Positions 53,831-63,865 of a stretch of DNA of 64,000 bases are shown piece after piece. Numbering within the stretch: the first letter of the stretch is position 1; every line of letters starts with the position of its first letter. This stretch comes from Sanderia malayensis (lineage: Eukaryota; Cnidaria; Scyphozoa; Semaeostomeae; Pelagiidae). A program made the position numbers and the translations under genes. The notes beneath the pieces were generated by a model. That model did not search any database, was not told where the DNA came from, and saw only the letters and a list, made by a program, of their open reading frames with translations. The DNA lies in NCBI GenBank assembly GCA_013076295.1, contig RQOL01000139.1:1674001-1738000 (forward strand), written 5' to 3'.

Positions 53831-55109
53831 AGTGCTAATGCAACGAATTTTTACATAGTGTTTTTATTTCAAAAATCTATAGATTTCAATGCACTGATTA
53901 ACGTGGCGCAAATAAAATTTGCAAATTATGTATACTTTTTTCGCTATTAACCTTCAAAGTAGGCAATTTTGACCTTTTTTGTGCGAAAACTGAACATCAC
54001 TGTGATGTCATCAAACGTCACGTCTGCAACGTCAAGCAGGCTTCCTTCCTTCTATTGAAAATTGAAATTCGACATGGCGAGCTGTGAGCGAGCACACACA
54101 TGACGGGTATCTCGTTTCGGGAGCAAATAAATCATAAAACTATTTACATGTCGTAGAGATACATAACGGAGACAATTGTACGATTACTCAGTGTTGCGAA
54201 AAAGTATCGTTTCATAATGTTGCTGATAGTATTTCAAAACCAATCAAACAGAACAAGGTCTTTTTAAGGAGTTCAGGAGACAGACATCATTCGCACCCAC
54301 CGACTAGGAGAGCAGGATTTTATTCATTATAGCACTCATTTTTGCTTTGAAGTAAAGAGAGATATTGGGAAAGAATTAAAGATGAGATTAAAGCTAAAAT
54401 CAAAGCTATTCCTGCAATAGATGCAGTAAACAAGCTCGTAAACCAACCCGTGTGACTCTCAGCTTTACTCGGGCCTAAGCACTCCTCGCCCGGAGTGGTT
54501 AGGCCCGAGCCAACCAAAACAAATGTCAGAAGATTTAGCTTTTTGGGGTGAAATCGAAGGAATTTTAATTTCCGAAGTTTCTAAAAGTAATTCAATGTCT
54601 GCAATTTTGAGCTAAAATAAGTTATTACAAAAAATAAGACCTGGGATAAGCCAAACCAGGGCTACGTGTCGTTCCACAGCAACTCGAAGCAACAATGGCG
54701 ACGCGGGATGACGTCACATTTTTTGGAGGTATCCATTTTCAAACTTAAATTGTGTCTCTAACCTTAAACAAAATGACACCAATTTTTTTCAAAACGACGG
54801 CTAAAAGATTCGCCCTTATGTTGGTTCAGCCGGAGCTCAAATATCCCCACCCTGAGTGGAGCTATTAAAAAAAAACCAAACGACGTTCGAAAAAACCCAT
54901 TGACTTCCATTGCGAGAAATAATATGGGTCATCACTGTGACGTCACAGCGTTGCAATATTTTTCGCAAAAGGTGGCCTGATTCAAGGTGAAATTAAAGTA
55001 ACTTATACTTGTCAGATGCACGTCAAAATTGCATCAAACTGATCAGTACATCTTTGGCTTTCATTTAAAATAAAAATATCGATATGTCAAATTTCGTTGC
55101 ATTAGCACT
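53831..55109. mobile_element. 1.28-kb TTAA-target DNA transposon (non-autonomous)
   Basis: The ends AGTGCTAATGCAACGAA and TTCGTTGCATTAGCACT are exact inverted repeats, flanked by TTAA at 53827-53830 and 55110-55113. Similarity continues inwards imperfectly: cactgtgatgtcatc on the left and atcactgtgacgtcacagcg on the right. TTAA duplication is used by piggyBac and Kolobok elements; which one applies is not clear. The base skew differs from the flanks, fitting an insertion. Confidence 0.88.
54320..54517 (-). CDS. Short ORF with C-terminal hydrophobic segment inside the TTAA element
   Basis: The frame reads SKAESHTGWFTSLFTASIAG followed by IALILALISSLILSQYL and a polar tail ending NECYNE. A single membrane-spanning helix of about 20 residues is plausible. 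It has no strong start codon context and no match I recognise. It may be a captured exon or chance. Confidence 0.2.
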   Translation of the reverse strand: MVGSGLTTPGEECLGPSKAESHTGWFTSLFTASIAGIALILALISSLILSQYLSLLQSKNECYNE

Positions 55110-55113
55110 TTAA

Positions 55114-56012
55114 GAATGAAGGATATAATGAAATTATGGATGGGGTAAATTATTGGGAACGATTTTGAATCATTTGGGAACTGCAATGCGCATGTGTTAA
55201 GGAGTAGATCTTGGATATAATATTCGCGAGGCTGCAAAAATGAAAAGAAGAGTAGGAAAGAGTGATGGAAAATAATTATATTTAGATTACAGTACTATTA
55301 AAATAGTGGTGGTGAACGATGTATGTTTTGGTACAGGGATAGGTTAAATGGTGGTGATGATATTTATTGGGAAGATGTCCGGAGAATGAAATTGGATTGG
55401 AGGACTTTGGTACAAAGTTAGTTAAAGGAAAGAGAGAAGAGGAAGAGGCAACTGTGGTAAAATATTGCGTGAGTGATGTAAAATTTGTCAGCAATTTTGA
55501 GGCAGAGTTTGGGAGGGATTTAGTTGTGGGCATGGGCCTAAGGGTGAAATGGGTGATGGATATTGTGGGATTCGTTGGATTGTTGTGAATGAAAACAACG
55601 GGCATAGCTACAGCATGGTGTATGTATTGTCGGTAGAGGGAATGTGATATCGTGATATATAATGTGTCATACCTGAGATTGTTGAACTTGGAAGTCATTG
55701 CCATTGGATGATTTGTGTTTGTAGAAGATATATATTTGGTGTCTGTTCGACATGGCTGATGTTACACCGTTGTATTGTTGTAGGAAATAGTAATGAACAG
55801 AGATTGTTCAAAATTCGAAAATTTCATATGCATATATTAGTATACATGAACAGGTTACAGAGATTAGGTGTATATACATGTGGATTTAAGGTAGGATATA
55901 GACAATAATTATTATACAACAAATGAAAATATGGAGTATAAATACAGTGCATAGATATATACGTAGAGTAGATTTGAATACATATATGGAGAAAGTGTAG
56001 ATGCCGAATGCT
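55114..56012. other. No gene recognised
   Basis: G/T-rich + strand continuing from 53.8 kb once the TTAA element is removed. A minus-strand ORF at 55282-55704 is rich in Ser, Thr, His, Pro without domains. This is likely the 3' part of Helitron B or sequence beyond it. Confidence 0.3.
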
Positions 56013-56049
56013 TTAGTGGTAAACCCAGACACCAACGTTAAGGTAGCAT

Positions 56050-56235
56050 CCTAGTCTAGGTTTTCCTTTTTTGCGGAAGCTACCTTCATATGTATCATTG
56101 TCGTGGTCACCGTAGTGAAAGGAAAAGTTATATTGTAGACAATGTAACGGAGGGTAGCTTTCACAGAATGAAAGGAAATCCATGTTCCCGTAGGCAAGAT
56201 AAAGGAACATGGCAAAGCATAACTCATTGACAATT
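56050..56235 (-). other. Conserved segment downstream of RepHel (Helitron B copy)
   Basis: The frame SYALPCSFILPTGTWISFHS matches the segment 3' of Helitron A RepHel (31842-31995). See that entry; its position relative to the helicase stop is similar in both elements. Confidence 0.4.
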
Positions 56236-56395
56236 TTCACTATTGATTTTGTTAGTGAACTTGGAAATATCATGATCGTATGTGTAGAGATGAAAGAGGT
56301 TGGTATGTTAGTGGAGATACTTGAGGAGTGATGTAGTTTGTGGAGTTGCATCTGCGACAGGTTTTGAGTCAACAGTTATGTGTTTATGTCCATTG

Positions 56396-56640
56396 ACTGT
56401 TTGAAGTCAGCAGCGGTCTGTGTGCCGTAACTGTTTGAAGTTAGAGGGTGGTCTTTGTTCACTGTGACTGTTTGAAGTCAACTGGTGGTCTTTGTACCGT
56501 AACTGTTTGAAGTTAGAGGGCGGTCTTTGTTGACTGTGACTGTTTGAAGTGAACAGGTCGGTCTCTATGGCTGGTGACTGTTTGAAGTCAACAGGTGGTC
56601 CTTGTGCCGTGAATTTTTGAAGTCAGAGGGCGGTCTTTGG
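56396..56640 (+). repeat. About 35-bp tandem repeat
   Basis: The word actgtttgaagtcaac or actgtttgaagttagag recurs every 34-37 bases about seven times, alternating ggtggtctttg and cggtctttg. It lies between the helicase stop (56758) and the conserved 3' segment, so it is in the 3' region of Helitron B. Confidence 0.9.
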
Positions 56641-56757
56641 TAACTGTGACGTAACTGTGATGTGGTGAAGGTATGATGTGTAAGTGGAGAGTTAGAGGAT
56701 TAGAAGATTGTGAACTTACCATATCCAAAGGTGATGATGGTGATGGTTTTGAAAATT

Positions 56758-57174
56758 TCATACGACCTCTTTGTAGACAATGTTCTTTGTTATGTTGTTG
56801 CTTGGTGTGATTGCTGTGAGTCCAGAGAATGATTTCGCTGTAGACATTGCAACATAGAGTTGGCCGTGGGAGAAAACAGGTTCTGGAAGGTAAATACTGA
56901 CGTATTTTAATGATTGTCCTTGTGCCTTGTTGATGGTGAGGCAGTAGGCAAGTCTGAGAGGAAATTGTTTTCTTGCAATTCAGATTGGAAGTGATGAATC
57001 TTGACAGGTGAGTGTTATGCGTGGAAGCATAACATACTGGCCTTTGTTTTGAGTTGTTATGATCTCTGCAGTAATGACATGTCATTTGAGATCTCTGACT
57101 ATTAGGCGTGTTCCATTGCAAAGTCCTTTGGCAGGGTTGATATTTCTGAGCAAAATGATTGTGGCTTCAACCTG
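56758..57174 (-). pseudogene. Helitron B RepHel last exon: helicase C-terminal motifs
   Basis: After CTTCAG the frame reads VEATIILLRNINPAKGLCNG and later [28 protein letters not shown] and KNIVYKEVV, ending near 56758. The intron before it (57175-57246) sits at the same codon as in Helitron A. A stop after LIVRDLK and shifts in the middle make it a pseudogene. Motif VI reads VAMSTA, having lost the Arg seen in Helitron A (VAMSRA). Confidence 0.7.
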
Positions 57175-57246
57175 AAGCAGAATGAGATTGAGTGAGAGTA
57201 AGGTAAGGAAAATGTAAAGGAATTGGTGAAATTTTGTGTACATACC

Positions 57247-58106
57247 TTCGATTGCATTGAGTGAAGAGGCATTCCCCTGGGAGTCTGTGCATTTAGAAAC
57301 TCCACGGGATATGCTGCTGCCTCTTGCTGGTCATCTGTGTCGACTAAGTCAATGCTTAGATATTGTTGCCGAGGTATTGGAAGTCTCTGTAAAATGAGTT
57401 CATTGATGTGATGTGAGAACTCATTCTTTGGTGTCAAACAGCAACGTTCTGACATGGTGTTTGGATCCAGTAAGAGATGTGCATCTGTTGATTCAGCTTG
57501 AGGATAAATTGAGTTTATTAGATCGTCAAGTGAGTTGATGCAGATTTGCTGTGGAAGGTTGATCTGATCTTGATAATCGTGAGGTTCTACTCCATTTCCT
57601 ATGCGGAGAAGCCAGTCTGAAAATGCCTGGTAGGTGTTATCTTGAACTGCTCTCATGTTTGTAATGAGTTTGAATTGTTGGAAATGAGACAATAGATCTT
57701 CGATTTTGCGTGACTTGAGGCACTCTTGAACTACCTGTTCTCTGCCTGCTTTCTTGATAACTGGCGGTACTTGTCTGAAGTCACCCCCAAGCATGAAGTA
57801 TTTTCCATCGAATGGTCGGTTGATTTTGGTGATGTCAACTGCCTTGAGTGCTGTTGCTGGAATCATGGAAGCTTGGTCCCATATAAACAGTGTTGTGTTT
57901 TGCAATTGTTGTGCTCGGAGACTCTGTGCTTTCATGTTGCAAGTGGAGTTGTTGAGCAGGGGAATTGGTATTTGAAATGTTGAATGTGCTGTTCTGCCGT
58001 TGTTGAGGAGTGTTGCTGCAATGCCGGACTTTGTGTCCGGAAGCTTGCAGATTGTGTACCAATGTGTGGTACAGGAAGGTTTTGCTGGACCGTCGAGAAA
58101 GAAGCA
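57247..58106 (-). pseudogene. Helitron B helicase core, Walker A deleted
   Basis: It contains FIWDQASMIPA (Walker B; DEAS is now DQAS), FMLGGDFRQVPPVIKKAG, LITNMRAVQDNT and LTPKNEFSHHINEL. At the Walker A site LDGPA is followed out of frame by KTFLYHTLVHN: about ten bases coding for GTG are missing. The upstream side is separated by the hAT-like insertion. Three independent catalytic losses show it has been dead for long. Confidence 0.75.
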
Positions 58107-58293
58107 CAGTAGCGTCGTGGCCGGGGGGGACAGGGGGGGCATGGCCCCCCCCCAAGAAAAGCAAAATTGTCAGAAAATTTTTGGTTTTACTCAAATTTTC
58201 GGAAAGTCGAGTTATTAAATGCATTGTTTCTAATTTTGTCAGAAATTTTTTATTTTTGGCCCCCCCTAAAACTTACGCCCCACGACGCCCTTG
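58107..58293. mobile_element. 187-bp hAT-like MITE in the Helitron B helicase
   Basis: The left end CAGTAGCGTCGTGGCC and, on the other strand, right end CAAGGGCGTCGTGGGG are inverted and imperfect. Long G and C runs lie just inside. The flanks aagaagca and aaaaatca agree at six of eight bases, in keeping with an old 8-bp duplication. It splits the codons between SPDN and CFFLDGPA. It belongs to the same broad type as the 824-bp element at 22860 but is a different family. Confidence 0.7.
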
Positions 58294-59600
58294 AAAAATC
58301 AGTTGTCTGGTGACTGTGTCTCGATGGCTTGCACAATGGTGTTGTGCATCTGTAGTTGTTCTGAGTTGAGTTGCTCGAACATTTGTTGTCCTTGCTCTCG
58401 CTCTTGTTCGATGTTGATTTCTTCAGCTGGTTGTAGTGGCTGAGCATAGTTGGCAGGTAGCTGCGGCATTTCGGGGAAATCGCTCAGGGATTTACCATGA
58501 ATTTGCAGGCTTGTCTGGATTAATTCTGTGAAGAGAGCATGAGTGTCGCTGGGAGTTTGGAAGAGGATGAGTGTGGCAAACAATCGTCTCATCTGTGCAG
58601 GCATGTTTATGACGCTTGCTTCTGTTAAGCAACGTCTGTGTTCTGCATCGTTGTCCAAGAGTGACATTGCTTTTGCTGCATTCTTGAATGTGTCATGAGT
58701 GATTCCGTCAACTGTTCGTATGTCCTCAAAGGAGGTCACTCCTGTTCTGTACAGCAATAGGAGCCTGAGGACAAATCGTTCAGGATGTGAAGGTAGAACA
58801 TTGTATATTCTGCCTATGATAGGGCGAGTTGTGTGGTGCTTGCGTTGTTGCCATCGTTATGGTGATTTGTTGTAAGTGTAGTGATCTGGCAGTTCTTGAT
58901 ATAAGTACTGATGAGCATTTGGATCGGTTTGGTTGAGGTTAAAGAAAGCAGTGAGCATGCTGTCGTTGTTTCTGTGTGCAGCTTGCTGTGGGTCTGTGAA
59001 GCACACATTCTGTTGGTCTGGCAGGTGAATTGGAAGTCGGGTGATTGTGTGACTTTTGTCATACATTTCGTATTGCATGAGTTTGTATACTGCTCGATGT
59101 GGACCAACGTATCTGGAATTGCGGTACTGGCGTATTTCATCGTGTGCAATGTCTTGTTGTCCGTTTGCTTCTTGGTGACCCTCTGTGATTTCGACATGTG
59201 CCATGTCGTTGCCCTTGTGAATGTACTTGAAAATGTACTTGTAATGTACTTGAAAATGTACTTGAAAATGTACTTGTAAATGAATCTTAACATACCTCTT
59301 CTTCTGTACAATGGGTATCCATTGACATTGAGTTCTGTTTGCTGTGCTAGGTCTTTTGGGAACTTCTTTGTGTATTTGTCATCTTGCATGCAAATGCATG
59401 ACGGATTGAGAATTCCACACGGGGCGGGCATCATGTGCTTTTTGACGATGCGGTGTTCCTGCATCTGGGTGTTCTGATCTGGTATCTCTGCTGATATGAT
59501 GCGATCTACATCCTCTGGCCTGCATGGTTTGTCTTCGTGAGCAAGAGACATGATCACGCGAGTGTGTGACAGTCTGCACTTTTGAAATTCTACTGTGTAG
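58294..59600 (-). pseudogene. Helitron B Rep, HUH and tyrosine region, decayed
   Basis: Frames encode YTVEFQKCRLSHTRVIMSLA, IISAEIPDQNTQMQEH, CGILNPSCICMQDDKYTKKF, LNVNGYPLYRRRG, then a repeated KYIFKYIFKYI, and further on FEDIRTVDGITHDTFKNAA and TPSDTHALFTE. In place of HAH the HUH position reads HTR. About 45 residues between YRRR and the tyrosine motif are missing. A 12-bp tandem repeat (tacttgaaaatg, 59221-59280) has expanded the tyrosine motif. Unlike Helitron A, there is no intron before EREQGQQ. Confidence 0.7.
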
Positions 59601-59649
59601 ACGTATGCAATGACTTTCCCGAAGAAGTTGAGATCCAATATGTCGCACA

Positions 59650-60405
59650 ACAGTCTTTTAAACTTCAAGTGAAAAACGTGTGGGTTTCTTTTTGATGGAA
59701 TCTGATGTAGGTGAGGTCATTGCCTTCTATCTTAATGAATGCGTCAACCATGTACTGTTGAAAGAGTAGCCTTGATAGGTGAAGGGCAGAGAAATGTTGT
59801 CACACTTGGATTCTATATGCATAGAATTGGCTGGGTGTTACTCGAGTGTGACAACATTGAGTTTGATCGGCAGGGATTTTTGAATCTGCTGACGGCGATT
59901 TGGTAATGGTTGTACCCCAACCGTGTTGACCAAACGGAAGCAGCAGTGGATAAGTGAGTGGATCAGCTGTTGGATTGGTTGCGTTGATGTGAATCAAGTA
60001 GCCGTCACGTCTATGGACATGCATTGTTCTTTCGCTTGGATCTGGTGCAGCACCATCTTTTGTGCTATAGATGGCTGTTATATCTGATGCTGCTGGATTG
60101 TCGTGTCTACGATCCTGGTTGGCTCTTGAAGTGATAATCATCTCGAATGTAGGAATAGGTTCGTTTGCTGCAGTTGCACGTCCTTGCTGTTGTTGCAGTA
60201 TCTAGCCAATGTGTTTGCATTCTTGAGCATAAGGGTTAACTGCAAGAAGTTCGTCCTGCAGTTTCTTGATGGTGTCCTTGTTCAGGTTCTTGTTGCTAGA
60301 GTTGTTTGTTCTCTGTCCAAGTGCTTTAGCTGTGTCCATGATGTAGAGTTCAGCATATTTTGGCTTTTGTCCTTGTAATGGGCGAATGTGGGCTGAAAAA
60401 AGGCA
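59650..60405 (-). pseudogene. Helitron B Helitron_like_N region, large deletion
   Basis: It starts after TTTTCAG near 60395 with GQKPKYAELYIMDTAKALGQ and includes PIPTFEMIITSRANQDRRHD, GAAPDPSERTMHVHRRDGYL and TYPLLLPFGQHGWG. It stops matching at MVDAFIKIEGND and resumes at LLCDILDLNFFGKVIAY. The piece with the conserved KPDIFLTMTANPKW block of Helitron A is deleted. Several stops are present (for example at CKHIG). Confidence 0.7.
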
Positions 60406-60529
60406 CAAGTGGTTAATCATTATTGTCTAATTGGTCACTATCACTATTGGGGTAATAATGAAAAGTTCGGAAGGAAATGGAAATCTGTGTTGGACAACAA
60501 TGAGGGAGTAGAAACACATTGAAGGTACC

Positions 60530-61391
60530 TGTTCTGCAATATGCACTGCCGTGTATCGTTATCACAGGTGAGCCCCTTCCTTGGATCTGTGGTATGTTTG
60601 CTGTCCAAGACGCCATTGCCAAAGTAGAATTATATTGCCGAAATTTTGAAAGAAAGTCATTGGATTCTCTTTGCATATCTTCTGTATCGCCAAGGAAGAG
60701 AGGCCTGATTGTGGGACGTGGAGGCTGTACTGCAGGTAGTGTGATAGCTCCACCCCGACAGCACTTTGTGTACTTCTTTGATGTGTTGAGCTCCTCTTTG
60801 AAATACTTGGCACCGCAATGTGGACAGGCATTGTTCATAGGTGCCATGTAGTGGAGGGCAGTGTTTTCTGCTGGATGGTTTGGATTTTGTTCTGGAGGGG
60901 GTAGCAGGTGTGGAATTTCGGGTGCTATCAGCGGTTCTCCCGGTGGCTGTCCTGTGTTGTGTTGCAGATGGATGCTTTCTGGCTGTTGTGGCTACTGTGG
61001 CGTGAATTGGATGGGCTGCATCTGTCGTGGTTGGTGCAGTAATTGTGGGATAAATTGCACAGGCTGCATCTGTTGTAGCTGTGGCTGGAATTGCAAGGGA
61101 TGAATTTGCTGTAACTGTTGCTGCCATTCAGGTGGGAACTGGAAGTACTCAGTTTTGGCCTGGCCAAAACTGAGCACCTTGTTCGGCTTGCAATGTTCGA
61201 ATTCCTTGTTGCTGAGCCTGTTGCTGCTGTAACTGCAATTGCAGCAGCTCGTCGAGGGCAGCAGCGACTGATTGTTCTGTTGGACGTGTTTGAAGGACTG
61301 CAGGCTGTTGTGGATGGTGAGCCCTATCATAGGCATTGTGGGCTTGCCTTCGTTGTCTGCCTGTGATGTTCCTTCATGTATTTCTTGGCAT
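60530..61391 (-). pseudogene. Helitron B exon 1: N-terminal region with Cys motif
   Basis: The ATG at 61391 gives MPRNT, a TGA, then RNITGRQRRQ, aligning with MPRKSRKSITG of Helitron A, so the TGA is a nonsense change at codon 6. A Gln/Pro-rich region follows, then NACPHCGAKYFKEELNTSKK, YTKCCRGG and KFRQYNSTLAMASWTANI, and finally VITIHGSAYCRTG before the donor. The Cys unit (CPHC, CC) is kept in both Helitrons. Confidence 0.7.
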
Positions 61392-61895
61392 TTTTTGACG
61401 TGATAAAACGGAAAGGGTATACATTAAACAATTAATATGATAAATTAAATACGTTAATACGATACATTAAATCAGTTAAATATAGTAAGTAAACGGAACG
61501 ATATAAATGTGTATATGGAGAATCCAGATCCAGTCTCAGACAGTGGATCTGTGGAAAGTAGAAAATGGCGTAAGGAAAACGACATGGAAATGAAGGAAAG
61601 CAAAAGCACAATTTATTTATTCAGTAAACAATGAAGAGATGATTGTTTGAAAGGCACTTACCAGGTCTCATGGCGAAATAGTAAGGATCGATGGAAGGGA
61701 AACTGGCAAGCAACAGCAGTAATAAGGTGAAGAATGTTGTTTCTATTTGCCTCTACTAAACTCCTCTGTATCCTTTTGATTTTGTTTTCGATTTATTCTC
61801 ATCCGTTGTTTATAGAAATTTGTAGGCGCCTTGAAATTCTAAACAATTCTTTGCCTTACAAATCTTTTCTATCCTAAATCAAATACTAAAACACG
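61392..61895. other. No gene recognised
   Basis: AT-rich DNA between the Helitron B start and the gypsy relic; presumably the Helitron B leader, but it does not visibly match the Helitron A leader. Confidence 0.35.
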
Positions 61896-61899
61896 GAAT

Positions 61900-62341
61900 G
61901 ATCAACTTTTGCTTTCATAATGACAGGTCTGGATGCAACAATCTGAAGAACGAATTTCAGAAACAGCAATTTTGTGATTTCACTGAAATGAAGCCATTCA
62001 AAACACATGCAGTTGTCTTAAAGCTACTCTGCCCTTCCTTGCCATCAACTGGATTGAAGGGCCCCCCTTCTGATATTCGCCTGCGTCTTTTGGAAAGTAA
62101 TCCTACCCCATCGCTGCATGACATGACGTCATTCGTCCAATGATTTCGAGCAATTCATCATCCCGATGTTGCGTCATCTCAACACGTGCATGCTGTCCAG
62201 TCTGCATCCGTGCTTCTCACAATGAAGGCAACGATGTTTCAATTGCCATATGCTGGGAAATTTTGTGAAGGACTGTCCGTGGGGCTCTCAATGTCAATTG
62301 TGTTATGGTTGGGGACACACCACCCAGGCTTGTGCCAACAA
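61900..62341 (+). pseudogene. Gypsy Gag C-terminal part with zinc knuckles
   Basis: The frame includes DIRLRLLESNPTPSLHDMT, similar to the RLLE stretch near the end of gypsy Gag. After a frameshift it reads QRCFNCHMLGNFVKDCPWGS followed by CQLCYGWGHTTQAC. These are two CCHC knuckles; the second is complete, and in the first the His is replaced by Asn. They bind element RNA. The coding continues after the MITE (GRQKEHDQRG). Confidence 0.65.
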
Positions 62342-62343
62342 TA

Positions 62344-62992
62344 CCGTAAATCCTCGAATAAGCCCCCGGGGGCTTATTTGCAAAAATGAATTTTTGGGTG
62401 GGGGCTTATTCGAGGGGAGGGCTTATTCGAGGGGGGGGGGCTTAATTCAAAGTTTTGCTTTTTCCTCCAAAGTTAACAGAAAAAAGACGACATAGTTTTC
62501 TCAATCAGCTAAACTTTTTTCACAAAGTGCTGTGTGAAGATCTAACAATAATTTGTTTATCATCACCACATTAAGCTTTTTCACTTGCCCCCCTCCGGGA
62601 AGCGAGCGTACGCGAGCGCCCCCGGCTAGTATACAATAATCTAAGTAGCTATACATCTTAACTATTCTTAGTTCCCAAATGTATATGTAGTCATATACTT
62701 TAGCAATATATAATAATCTAAGTAACCATATCTCTTAACTATTCTTAGTTGCACGAAAATCGCGTTTCTTTTTGCCTTTTTGTCTGAGTCAAAGGAAGTG
62801 ATACTGTATAGCTATTGTCCTGTGGGGGCTTTCTCGAATTAAGATATTATTCTGCACTTATGCTTCCCTCGAATAAGACCCCATGGGGGCTTATTCGAGG
62901 GGGGGGCTTATTTGCAAAAATGATTTTTTAGGTGGGGGCTTAATCAAGGGGGGCGCTTATTCGAACGTGGGGGCTTATTCGAGGATTTACGG
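62344..62992. mobile_element. 649-bp MITE, TA target, CCGTAAATCCTCGAATAAGC ends
   Basis: The ends CCGTAAATCCTCGAATAAGC and its exact reverse complement lie at 62344 and 62992 (identity runs further, about 24 bases). TA flanks both sides (62342-62343, 62993-62994). Several cttattcgagggg repeats follow inside each end. Near 62570-62630 it carries the inverted block ttcacttgcccccctccggg that heads the 114-bp satellite repeat at 48.22 kb. Removing it with one TA rejoins the Gag frame. Confidence 0.9.
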
Positions 62993-63089
62993 TAATGGTC
63001 GACAGAAGGAGCATGATCAAAGAGGTATGTACTCTTTAAACTTCAACGGGTTAAACTTCAACTTCAAACTTCAACAATGAGGGGCTGGG

Positions 63090-63662
63090 TTGAATGTCAG
63101 CCCCGTATTGTTACTGTTTCTCACAACATCCAACCTCCTCTGTCTGATCAGCCGTTCCTTGCCTTACAAAGGGTCAATGAAGTCCTTTATTTCTCGCCAG
63201 ATTTACGAACAATTTAGGCCCAAACAACTTTTTCACGCCACTGACCAGAAATGTTATGGTATCACTGGCCAACTTCTTCCGGTACATGGTGTCATACTGA
63301 CTGAACTCTTCTTGCCAGACAATAGTCGCATCTCGTACCCAGGCGAATTTCTAGTATCTAATAACCTTCTTCAACCATTACAATGTATTTTGGGCTGGGA
63401 TTTCCTAACCTCCAACAAGCTCAAACTTTCTTGTAATCCAGAAGGTTCCTATTTGCTTGTTGGTTCCCATGGTAAGACCCCTCTCCTGCCAGATTGCTTA
63501 TCCCTGGGCACCTCTAGCTATTCTCCTGTGACATCTGTGTCAACTAAATCTGTAGACCCTTGCTACTTAGCTCAGCCTTTTGATGGAGGACCTGCCCCTG
63601 TTACCATGACAAGTGGTCTTTGTATGGCTGGTCATACAGAAGTTCTAGTTCGTGCACAATGA
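63090..63662 (+). pseudogene. Gypsy aspartic protease region, active site altered
   Basis: The frame reads YKGSMKSFISRQIYEQF at the place of the usual DTGSxxSFIS active site, so the catalytic Asp-Thr-Gly is lost. ELFLPDNSRISYPGEFLVSN and LQCILGWDFLTSNKLKL (the ILGxDFL flap-side motif) confirm the retropepsin fold. The Pro/Ser-rich tail before the reverse transcriptase follows and breaks off near 63660. Confidence 0.7.
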
Positions 63663-63669
63663 TCTAAAA

Positions 63670-63865
63670 GTTATAAAGATCATCCACAGCCTATCATCCA
63701 CAATGTGATGGCCTTGTCGAACGCCAAAATCGGACCTTGCAGGAAATGCTTGGAGCTTTTGTCTCCTCACATAAGGATGAATGGGACTTATGGGTAGACC
63801 TCGCTGTATATGCTTACAATACCAGTCATCACCAGTCTACAGGCCTCAGTCCCTATGAATAAACC
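63670..63865 (+). pseudogene. Gypsy integrase C-terminal core fragment
   Basis: The frame contains AYHPQ-like YHPQCDGLVERQNRTLQEML, then WDLWVDLAVYAYNTSHHQST and GLSPYE, ending in TAA. This is the part of a Ty3/gypsy integrase around the catalytic Glu (VERQNR) and the AYNTSxHxSTGxSPYE motif. It starts directly after the protease fragment, so several kilobases have been deleted. Confidence 0.75.

Larger units (their letters stand above)
56013..61391 (-). mobile_element. Helitron B, decayed relative of Helitron A
   Basis: It has the same order of domains as Helitron A with clear protein similarity, but many stops, a deletion of about 130 residues in the Rep N-domain, a lost HUH motif and a hAT-like insertion in the helicase. 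Neither end was located. The minus-strand direction matches the base skew of the whole 51.4-61.4 kb stretch. Confidence 0.8.
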
